Of a stretch of 64,000 bases of DNA, positions 12,101-24,100 are shown piece after piece (within the stretch, counting starts at the first letter, position 1; every line of letters begins with the position of its first letter). The stretch comes from Limnephilus marmoratus. Lineage: Eukaryota > Arthropoda > Insecta > Trichoptera > Limnephilidae. Both the position numbers and the translations under genes were made by a program. The DNA is taken from contig OU862913.1 in NCBI GenBank assembly GCA_917880885.1, forward strand, positions 42,193,460 through 42,257,459, in the 5' to 3' direction. The notes under the pieces are model-generated. The model was not told the origin of the DNA. It saw only the letters and a program-made list of their open reading frames with translations, and made no database searches.

Positions 12101-15100
12101 TGCTTCGTAGCCTCTCCACTCTTAACTACTTTAGTTTTCTGAAGATTTCACTTCTACCGCGTGTGAATTGCACACTCAGTTTTTATTATTTTTCACCCAT
12201 ATATAAATCATATTATTATTTTTAAATAAAAAAAAATTAACTTCACTAGGAATAATAGCCTGTATTGAGTTTAACAATAAAATTAATCATTTGATTGAAG
12301 TAGCATAATTAATCACTAATTTAAAGACACTAAATATTAAAATGAGAAAAAAAATTGCATGTGTGACCTGAAGGGAACTTTGTAACAATATTTGTACCAC
12401 AAATAAATCATTATTTCCACAAACAATCAAAGTGAACATTAAAAACAACTCGGGTGGCACAATGTTTTTAACAAATGGAACTAATGTATAGAATTAGTAT
12501 TTATAATAAGATTTAATCATTTATAATAAGAAGGCAACCAAATATGATCAAAAACGAAATATTTTTAAAAACAAAAACGACATTACGAGTATTTTGTGTT
12601 CTCATGACTACACTATTAGGTACATATGTAATTCTGTAACAATAGACGCGTACAAAAAGTTTCTTATTTACTTTCTAATAAATAAAAACCATAATTTCTT
12701 CTCAAATCATGAAATTTATAAGTAGGTACTAAAATACCTTCCCACTTAATACAACATTCTTAAACTTCAAATGAAGAATATTTATACATTTTGGTCGAGG
12801 AAACGTCGCTGTCTCAATGAGAACTCTTTTTTCAGACTTTCTTTAGGCAGGTAGATACCATAATATTGAACAAATTCCAAAAAGTCCAAAAAAGCACGAT
12901 TATTAACATGAAAACATAATCTTTAAAAACCATTAATACAGCCACCATCCACGCAAGGCCGTAGCCAGGGGGGGGATCAGGGGGGATTGATCCCCCCCCG
13001 AAATCTAATAAAGCACACTGAAAATATGATGTTAAACGACACCGACGCAGGCCCGACTGTACAAAATGAACTTATTTCAATTTGTAGTGAAATCGTCCAG
13101 AAAAAACTGGTTCAAAGATTGAATTCTGCAAAATGTTTTTCAGTCTTTGTTTGACGAAACTACTGATATTTCACCACAAGACAAGAACAAATGTAGATCT
13201 GTGTGAGTGTGAGATATCCAGAGCTATGAGATTAAAAAAAAACCTTACTAAAAAACCCCGTGAAAATTTTATTCAATTGATAAACGAGAGTGTGTGTGAA
13301 AACATTACTAATTATAAAATTTTTCATAGAAATAAATATACCTACATTGTTTACACAGCCTGAGAGGGTAGTTTGTCTCATGTGTACAACAGTTTTGTTA
13401 ACGATTTTTGAACAAATTTTGGAATTTTCCAAATTTTGAATATTCTATATATTTCTTATTTTTGAAGATGTCGTAAAAACAAATACTATTTATGAAAATT
13501 AGATAAAATTACCTTTTAGATTTGTGTATTTAAAATATACGTTAGTATTAAGAAATGCCATATTTTAAGATTCAAATGTGGAAAAAAAGAAAAAAAATCT
13601 TATCAAAATGTAGAGATTAAAAAAAAATCAAAATTTCAAAAACACAGTCCTTTTATATAATGAATTTGTGAGGAAACCTTTTTCCTCGTGCATACAATAA
13701 AAAAACTAATAAAATACTTTAAAACTTGATTTAATGCCAAAAAAATAACCTAAAAATAAACCAACATTTAAAACGGATTTCTTAGATCTCTAAAGACGTT
13801 CATTTCTTTGATACGTTTACCAACACATGTATTAGATATTAATATTATAAAAAAACATCAATTTACAAAATTCTCATAAAATAAAGATCCTAAAATGAAA
13901 ATTTGATTTTTTATGTAACCTAGAAAACCATTTTCTGACAGTTCAACTTTTAAAGTACGATTATTGTGCCAATAACTTAACTAAAACTGATGAAAAACCA
14001 ACTAATTCAATTGCAGCTCACTGCAGTTGAATTTTACTATGTCATTCTTGCCAGGTTCAGCCTATTCGAAATACTATTAGCACTATAAAATCAGTTGAAA
14101 ATTTTATCAAGTCCTCGGCAAAACGAACCAAGTGCTTAAAAGAAAATATCGAAAAAAAAATCCCAGAAACACAACGGAAAACCCTTACGGCAATGTGCGA
14201 GATCCGTTGGGTTAAAAATCACGATGGGTTGATAAGATTCAAGGAAATCTATAAAGCTATTGTTGATACACTGCTCAGACTTAAGCAGTGACATGGATTC
14301 TGAAACATCATCAAAGGCTAATTCTTTTCTGTTATCAGTCATTTCAAGTGATTTTGCTATAAGGATAGATTGTTTCAAAAAAATTGATGAATTAACCAAA
14401 TATTTTTAAGTTAATTTTCACTATCTGTGTAAGTTCTATTCAAGTTCTGTGATTATTTCAGTTTCATGCAACAACTGGCCTACGATGATTGAATAATGAT
14501 GATCAGCTTTGTTCGAGATTCCAAAATCATAGATCCACATTATCATTATATCCCCCCCCCCCCAAGGTCGAAAACTTTTTTTTCGTTAGAGTCCCAATAT
14601 AAACAACATAATATATCATAATCGCTTCTACATGACCTTATGCACGGTTACCCCCCACTGACTCGACTATAAATACTGTTTCACCAAACAAAACCCCCCC
14701 CGAAAATTTTCTCTGGCTACGGCCTTGCCATCCAGAACAGGAAGCGGAACATACAAACAAACGTAAGTGAAAAAAGTTTAAAAAGAATTTTGCTAACCTC
14801 AGTCAATAATAATTTGAGGTAGATTCACCAGTTGCCAGCTTATACAACGAGTTGCCAGACACCGTGTACAGCGACAGTTTGGAGAAATAATACCTCAAAG
14901 GTGCTTAAATCTCTAAAGCTTCATCATTTTAACTTCAAATCAATACGTTTGTCTATGTTCATCGTTGCGATCATTATTTCAAGGACGAGTTGAATTTAAA
15001 AAAAAAAGAAACAATAAACTCACCCAATCTGTTCAATGGCGTGTGCAGTACACAACACCCACTGGTCACTCACTAGACTTGCAGGAGCCCCACTCCAGGT

Positions 15101-18100
15101 AATGTCTCCTCTCTGACCTGATCCAATACGTCCCTGGGAACACAACACGACATCCAAATATTATTCTCTAAGCAAGTTTAATTATTGGTCTAAAAATATT
15201 TTTTTTAAATTGTTATTTCTTTTCTTATAAGAGCACCGCACAAGAGTCCAAACTGCACCCAATCATCTGGAGTCAGTGCGACTAATGCATCACAAATTGG
15301 GGTAAATGTATGACTGAAGGTGAGAGGAAGGTCAGAAAGTACTGGCTATTCAGATCTAGTCACCGAACTCGATTTCAAGCAACGTATCAATTCTGAGTGG
15401 TGGTCTTACTCACCAGGGCGATACTGAGAATCTTTCACTTCGGAACATGTCGCAAATAAAATATAAATCCATATTTTAAAAAAATACTCCATCTCCACAC
15501 AGGCGACCTCAAGGAAAAAAAAATCATCAGGTCTATGTCTTTTTAGGTAAAGGATGGAGAGAAAAATCTGGGATGTGGGATGGGTAGGAATCTGGGTGTA
15601 CATGTGTTCAGGAATGATGAACGTGTGAACCCATCCTTCCCATTGTGGTGCGTGGCGATGGGTCGGGAGATTCCGGTTTGTGAAGTCACAGGGTCACCCT
15701 CAACCAGTCTCTCCCGATCCGGCCCGCCATGCAGTAGGTGGGAAAAAGCATCAGCCGCCAAGACCTAGACAAACGTCACCACTCGAACCTGGACATAACT
15801 GAGTCACCAAACCTAGCGAACCACTGAGGGTGACTTTTGCCAGGGATTTTGGTTATCATTAAATGTTTCCCTGGGCGGCGGTACCCACCCCACCTCCCAA
15901 ATTAAAGTAATATTTATTGTTTTAAAACAGTAAATTGGGAAATAATACAACATAATCTTTTTTTTTGTGGAGGGAACTTCATGAAATTACTACTTTTTTT
16001 AAAAACTTACAGTGTTGAAGGGAAGTATGTTATATCTCTTGATTAAGAAAGGACCCTTGGATGGTTTGGGCATGTAGAGCGGATAAACGAAAAAATAGTG
16101 TAAGGGAATATACGCCGCAGAAGTTAATTAAAGTTGCTAGAGCTGGGTCGGGTCAAGAGTAAGAATAACACAAGATGAGTGTTTACAGACATGAGATGAA
16201 ATGTGAATGTGAATGAAGCAATAAGTTGCTGAGAAAGAGTTTTGTAGCCGTCTATCATCCTTCCTACTCCTGCCATGAAACGGCGTGCTGGTTAGTTGGT
16301 TGCGAGACGAAGTGTTGGATAACCAACACCTCCGCCATAAGTCACCCCAAGTAGTTAGCGATGTTTGAAAACTTAGCAGGGGTGCCCGTGTTCACCGGGT
16401 GAAGTTTGATCGGGAAGATCTTCTGACCTCTTCAGCTGGTCTCTCTCGATCCATCTTCTTGCACCACCGCGAGACTACAGGATTCATTCGTCCGTCACTC
16501 TTGGATATACTGATCTTAGAAACCTACCCATTCCGGATAGATTTTTCTTTCCCCAAACTTCCTCTTCTTCCTTTTCTTAAAAAGACCCTCCACACTGCAT
16601 TCCCAAATATGGGGAATACTGAATATTTTTGGTTTTAAATAAAGCTACATAATGTCTGCAACTCACATAATACGGAGCCTCTGCTGCAGTTGTCATAGGA
16701 GTCCTGTGATATACTTTATTGGAGTCTGGTGTGAGTAGAGGACAGATATCACCCCGAGTCTTCTCTGCCAGCTTTGTGCAGTCTGTAGAGGAAATAAAAC
16801 ATTACAAATCAAGTGTCTACAGTTATTCATTGGTCTAATTAACTTAAAGAGTGGAATGTATTTCATTAATTTATGGATAAGCCGCCGCATTTTTATGCAC
16901 AGATTATGGAAATTATACTTCATCCCAACAACTATTTACGAACACAAAATAGGTTATTTTTTATTTATTTATTTATATCTATATATTACAGTTTACACCT
17001 TATTGTTAACATTTTTACATATGTAATATATTTTGAAAACATTTTTACATATTAATATTACATTACATTATGTTAGGTGTAAGGTAGGTATGAGAAGGTG
17101 AAACTGTTGGTTGGTAATATTGTATGTTTCGTGAACACCTCACTAGGAGAACCTGTGCTGAGGTGTTTACGTGTTTATGATTAAGTGTGACAAGTACAAG
17201 TATTTATGTGTTGTGGTAGAAAGTTAGTTTTTTTTTCTCTTTTTGTTTACATTTTAATGGTAATGGAACATAGATTATTTAGAAGAAAAAAATATAAGGT
17301 ATATATATAATATATGTACACATGAATAGTTGGTATATTCTTGAAATACATGTTTATTTAAATTACACTTTTTATAGTTTGGTTATGTTTGGTTAGGGAT
17401 TAAAGTATTTTGAATAAAGTGAATATCTTGATTTTTGATCCAGGCTGTGATAATATGTTTTTTGTGAATGTTTGTAGATGTATTTGCAGTTAGTTGTTGT
17501 TTCAGAGTAATGGGCATATAATTAAAAAGTTTGGTTGCATAATACTGAAAATGTCTTTGTCCGTGTGTGGTGTGTGTTATCGGTATGTTCAGGGTTATAT
17601 TTGTTAAGGACCTGGTTTTTATTATTATTTTGGGTTGAATTGGAATATGCAGTTTATTTTGGAGGAAGTGAAGCAGAGCAGATTTGGCATAAAGTTGTTT
17701 TATTGACATGACTTCTAATGTTTTGTATATTTCGTTTGAATCTGTGTAGAAAGGCACTTGCAGGATTAGTTTAATTATCGCCTTTTGTATCTTTTGAATT
17801 GGATCAATTGCTACATTTGTAGCACTTCCCCAAGCCAGTATTCCATATGTCGCAATCGATTGACAAAGTGCAAAATATATGGATCTGAGTATTGTCAGTG
17901 GAAAAATGTTTTTAATGGATTTTATTAGGTGCATGACTCCTTTTAGTTTATTTGTAATGAAAGTTATGTGTTCAGTCCAGCGTAAGTGTGTATCAATAAT
18001 AACCCCTAGGTATTTTGTTTGTTTGACCCTTTCTATATGCTCGCATTGACAATTGGAAGAAGTTTGTTCACAGTCATGCAGAAACAGGTCTATGTTTGAT

Positions 18101-21100
18101 GGAGGTTGACCTCTTTGTGTAATACTATGTGTGATGTATTTTGTTTTGATAGTATTAACGGTAAGAGTATTACTGTTTAGCCATTTTTTGACAACTGACA
18201 AACTTTTTTCGGCTTTTACGAATACATCTTTCCATGTGGCAGCTTGACAAAGAAGAACTGTATCGTCAACTGTATTAGGTTCTTAGTTTAGGTAAATTAA
18301 GTAATTCATGCGTTTTTAGTTTGCAACGAAACTTCGCAAATATCAAATCCATACAAAAAAACATGGCCCTAATGGAGATGGTGATTTTTAAACATTTAAT
18401 GAAAATCGAGTTTTAATTCATATTTTTCCATCTATCCCGACTGAAACCGATGGTTCTTGTGGTAATTTAGTTTAAAAGTTGTTTACTTTTCAAATTTTAT
18501 GCCTATTTAAAGTGTAGCAACATGCGGCGGCTTGTCCATAATTTACCTATGGTAAATATACAGTTTGTCCACCTCATGGATAATACGGAACGTTCGTGTT
18601 GTCGAAGTTTGATGCAAGGACAATACGGAATATTCATTTTTAACAAATAGATAATAGACAATCAAATGTGACATTTGCTGAAAGTACCAACCTCGTAACA
18701 GATATTCTTTCTTCAAGTGGTTATTTACATAGCCAGGAATTAACGACGCGCAGTACCTACCTACTTACTGGTTGAGATAATTAAAACAATATAATCAATA
18801 AAACTAAACACTTGTAACCTAACCTAGATTTTGACGATTTCCTAACGAGATAATGACTTTTGAGGGGCTCTTTAAACAGGATATACATCCCACGTTTTGA
18901 ATGGCGTGCAAGGTTTGTCTAACGTGTTTGGTAATTATTTAAATACTTAGAACGAAAATAAATGTAAGAACGCGCACGCATTTTTCTTTTAAACAAGATA
19001 TACATCCCAGGTTTTGAATGGTTTATATGGCAAGCAGGGTTTGTCTAACGGGTTTGTGTAATTATTTGAATACCTAAAAGGAAAATAAATAAAAGTACGC
19101 ACACGTGTTTCTCTTTTAAACAAGATATAATTCCCAGGTTTCGATTGGTTTGTATAGCAAGCAGGGTTTGTCTAACGGGTATGTGTAATTATTCTAATAT
19201 CTTTCTTTCCATGTTCTTCTGTTATAAATACAAGTTCAAACTTGTCAATAATTAATTTCTGGAAGTCGTCAGAAAATGACGTGTTTATAATATTATATAT
19301 TTATATAATAAACATGTATTTTAATTTCTATATAGTACATATACTCGAGTAAATAGTTTACTTTTTCAGAACATAAAAATTCCATCATTCTAGTTTGTGA
19401 GAATTATTTTTTCCGGTATTGCAATCTTTTTAAATATTTTAGCTATCGGTACCTTGGAAGTAAGCTTAATGCATAAATATTGATATTATTAAGCGCATGA
19501 AATGTTTGAAACTTTTAAAATGCAATATACCTGAAAAGTTTTTTAATCATCACAAAAATTCTTGCAAACTGTCAAAAATTTGAAAATGACATTTTGCTAA
19601 ACAATGATTGTTAAATCAAAATTCTATTTTCAAAATTCATTATATTCTTCTTCTTCTTTGTGTGCCGTATCAGGTCCCCCTCACGTTGGCGATCACTCTT
19701 GAGAATGTCTCTCTCTCTCTTGCGCTGCCCGGAATAGCTCCTCCACACTTCTAATGCCAGTCCACTCTCGTATATTACGCAGCCAAGACATTTGTCTCCT
19801 ACCAGGTCCTCGGCGACCCTCTATCTTGCCTTTCAATATTAAATGGAGCAAGTGATACTTCTCCCCTCGAAGTATATGACCCAGATAAGAAATTTTCCGG
19901 ATTTTTAATGATGTAAAATATTATTATATAATTTCTCATTAATTAATTGGAAGTACTTACATAATAATTTTAATCGAATCAAGAATTATAGGTTTTTTAA
20001 ATAGGCTATGTTAGGTACCAAATTTCGTTGATGGTTCTTATAATATTCAAAAATGAATATTTGTTAAACTTGAAAAACAAAAATTTGGGTAACAATTATT
20101 ATAAGCAATAATCATCAGCCTGAAACACTCATCCACATTGAAAAATCTTCCGAGAAAAGATACATGACGCCAACGGGACTTGAACCCGTGTCCTCTCGAT
20201 TGCCGGTCGATTGCTCTTGACCACTGAGCTATGGCGGCTTATCTCGCACCCGCCAAATGATTCAATATATGCTAGTGTTTCATTCAACAATTACTGCTTA
20301 TTATATTTTTTCCACCTGAAAACAACCAACTTTATTTTTACGAGAGAAACATTGTAAGTGTTAAATCCCTCGCTAGGTGGCGTCGAGACAAATTATGTCT
20401 TCATTGATTGGGGAAATACTTAAACTTGTCAAATATTAATTATTATTTTTAATTGTAAAACTAACGTTTTTAAGACAAGATTTTTTATGCATAGCACAAA
20501 GGGTAACAATTATTATAAGCAATAATCATCAGCCTGAAACACTCATCCACATTGAAAAATCTTCCGAGAAAAGATACATGACGCCAACGGGACTTGAACC
20601 CGTGTCCTCTCGATTGCCGGTCGATTGCTCTTGACCACTGAGCTATGGCGGCTTATCTCGCACCCGCCAAATGATTCAATATATGCTAGTGTTTCATTCA
20701 ACAATTACTGCTTATTATATTTTTTCCACCTGAAAACAACCAACTTTATTTTTACGAGAGAAACATTGTAAGTGTTAAATCCCTAGTACTATATTTGTAT
20801 TGTAAACATTTTTACCTGCAGTGTAAAGAAACAATAAATAAATAAATGCACGTCAGTGGAATACTAGAGGGCTAATGTTTGCCGGTCTACAGTGTGAGGT
20901 ATCTTCAAGAAATCCTAGTTATAAAGTTGCAAACATTCAGAGCCGTTGATATTCTGTCTCAACGACTCGTTGCTTTTTTTAAAATATATGACAGTTTGTT
21001 TTGATGAGAAGGCCTAGACAAACCAAACTTACCATCACCTACTGGATTTGTAATGATTAATTTATGGTAGATATACCTTCAACAACCCCCTCGCAGCAGA

Positions 21101-24100
21101 CAACCGGAACAGAGCCATCCAAAGCACAAATCTGAAAACAAAAACAAAAAAGGTTTAAATTTTTTTTTGTTTATATCCTTGGTTATATTTTTATTGTTTA
21201 TATTGATAACTCACAAGAGTCTCAGCTGCTCCCGTCTGGAGCCAGTGAGACTATGGCATCCCCAATTGGGGTATGTTGTAAGTCTGAAGTTAGTGGGGAG
21301 GGGAAGAAGATAGGGAGTAGGAAGGTGGGGAAGTTTGGCTATTCTGAGGAAGATCTGATCACCAAACACGGCTTATGTCATTTCAAGCTACCTCTTAATT
21401 CTGTATCTAAGTATCTTCCACTTTGGAACGTGTTGCAAATATACTATATATTATTTTTAATGAATACATTTTTAAATAATACAAATTAACCAAATAAAAT
21501 TTATTTGCCACGCCTGGATTCGATCCCACGACCTTCGGAATGCGAGTCAAGAGCCTTACCGCTGGACTACGCCGGCCGTCAACTCATCAACCGTTTGTGT
21601 TGAAATATGTTGATAAGTTTTATTGAAAATAATATTAGGTATATACAAAGACTAAATAAAATATATAAAGACAATCCATAACCAAATACAAATATTTTTA
21701 TAAACTACACCACCTCAGAACAGGAAATCCTAGTGAGGAGGTCTGTGAAAAAAAAAGAATCTATACTTATACTATACATTATACATACATGTACAAACCT
21801 TGCTATTGAAACTAATAATAAATAAATAAATAAAATAAACATTATTTTTTAAGCAGTTTGCTTCAGTGTGATTTTAGAACTGCACAATTTTAGTGAGATT
21901 TAAATTTTATAAAAAAAGGAAGAAGGGTGACTTGCAGTGGTTACTTTAAAAGTGTCAAGATGCGGCTTCACCTGAGGAGTCATTCCCTTCAGGGCTGCCT
22001 CCACGGCGACGGGGCATTTTGATATCCGAAGACACTTGCCGGCCTGCCCGGTTTCAGCTAGCGTGCATTTATCACCTGCAAAAGCCATATGACCGTTATA
22101 CAAGAAGAGAGAAATATTATTGAAAGAGTGATGATTAGATTCTGGGTACTATACCTTCAACTAGTGTCTCCAGAGGGCAGCAAACAATCTGAACATTGCC
22201 GTCCAAAGCGCAAACCTGAAAATATAATAGGCTTGATCTTGATTAATATTTTAATAATTAATGGAAAAATGCTCTTGATTTAAAGAACCAGAAAGAAAAA
22301 AGACACGATAAAATCCAACGGCTTGAAACAAGCACCTGGTTTTTTGCTTGGTTCAAGCATTTTGATTGTTTACAATGTTAACTTGTTTGAGTCGAATATT
22401 TACGTGCTTGCCCCAACCTACAACCGTTTGCCATGCCCTTATTTATCAACTTTGTCTTCCTCCTAAACAAGTGCTTGTAGGATACGCTGGGTACAATCAC
22501 CCAGCGCTTGCCACCTCGTGGACTTTCACCAACCTGTCCCATTGTCTTGTCTATATTTTGTCATACTAACACATATTGTATCTGTATTTCCCGCTAAGCA
22601 CTTGCATACTGCTTACTAACAACGTATACAGGAACATTGGAGGTCTAGTTTCGTTTTCAAATGCAGAGTTATTTTTACCAAAAAATTAGAGTCCTTGCAA
22701 GGCCTTGAAGGGGTAACATTCTGTTACCTATACCAGGACGGGTAAGTGGTGGGTCCTCTAATTGCCCCAAGCTTGATAAGATTTCATATTCATGACGCAT
22801 GGTTTGACCGTGTTTGTGACTGGCATGATCATGCATGAGAAAAATGATATCTTTACTTGTACCATTCTTGGCACCCAAATTAGTTTATTTTGGTTCAAAC
22901 TCAAGAGTTAAAGTTAAGAAAGCTTTTTCTCTGTTGGATTATATTTGTTACACAGTCACACAAATCCACTTTGTTTGATCAACTGCACCAACGAATGAAT
23001 ACAAAATTATTGTCTTTTGAAATAGAGGCCTGACGTGTTCATTAAGCTGCTTGAGCATGGAGAATAAAATTACACACTTGACCGTATCGATCCTTTTAAA
23101 GATTCGGGATGAAAAAATGTCTTCTATTTTGGTAGCGATGTTTGCACAGTTTAGGATGGCGGACATTAATTTGACATATATCATATCTCATTGGTTTATG
23201 CAGGTAACAAACTACATTACCTTGAAAAATTGGCACGCTTATTTCGTTTCATATTTAAAGAATTAGTAAAAAGACTACAACATGTGCTGATTGTGAAAAT
23301 ATCACACCTTTGTTTATAACGCACTATTTTTATGAAATTAATAATTTCTCAATCTTTTCTTCTGACACTCATATTTTAAGTAGATAGATTTCATAAATAT
23401 TATTAAAAGTATGTAAAATTGTCACGGCTGTGAAAATATGTTGTAATTTTACATAAATGGATGAACATTACCTGTGGGAATTTGCCTTTACTGGCGGCCT
23501 CCATCGCTGTCGGACAGTTGCCGAATCGACTACATACTCCAGCCTTTCCTGTTTCCACTATTGTACAGTTATCATCTTCAAACAAACAGAAACACCAGAG
23601 TTACACAACACCACAGGTGAATGTGAATAAACGGTATAAAGTGAAAGTGAGGTACCTTCTCTAGGGGTAGTTGTGTTTGCCTGGCATCCGGCTTGCAGTC
23701 TTGTCTCTTGTCCTGGTACCCAGGGGCAGCATACAATCTGACTGTTCTCCGGGGAGGCGCATACCTGAAAACATACTTCATTGAATTACCTATCCATTTA
23801 TACATCTGCACCTGTGAAATAATTTACTATATACGAAACATTGTTATTTAACCTTTGAAACATACCAAATTTTCAATAAATAAAATCAATGGTATTTTCT
23901 TAGATTTCGTTGAAATAATCTTTATATTTTTATTTAAGATTTTATTTTATTTTTTATTTCTTTTATACGGGGTGTAACAGAACGTACCCGAGGGATTTTA
24001 ACCATCGATTCCTGACATTATTTGGAGTAAAAAATGTAAATGAAATTTTGATTTCTGGTGATCATTTCATGTTTTTTTTTATTTATTTTTTCTACAAAAA

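Larger units (their letters stand above)
1..12880. repeat. Segmental duplication, copy 1
   Basis: Collinear with 52,090-63,702 through coding and non-coding sequence: 1-840 matches 52,091-52,640, 1,000-3,280 matches 54,740-56,930, 3,280-4,340 matches 56,930-59,335, 5,170-5,580 matches 59,345-59,790, 7,750-9,900 matches 59,790-61,340, and 10,450-12,877 matches 61,460-63,702. Interruptions are later insertions in one copy. The match runs to position 1, so the true left end is outside. It carries gene 1 exons 10-12. Confidence 0.9.

Noticed and set aside
14136..14399. 87-codon minus-strand open frame
   Set aside because: It is antisense to the hAT transposase remnant, which gives recognisable protein blocks on the plus strand.
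20165..20240. Candidate tRNA gene on the minus strand (also 20,575-20,655)
   Set aside because: Position 33 is C, the stem pairs imperfectly and it lies in a duplicated SINE-like unit; a true tRNA gene is not supported.
22366..22569. 67-codon open frame with several cysteines inside gene 1 intron 4
   Set aside because: No homologous copy, no splice fit and no resemblance to the CLIP exons; likely chance.
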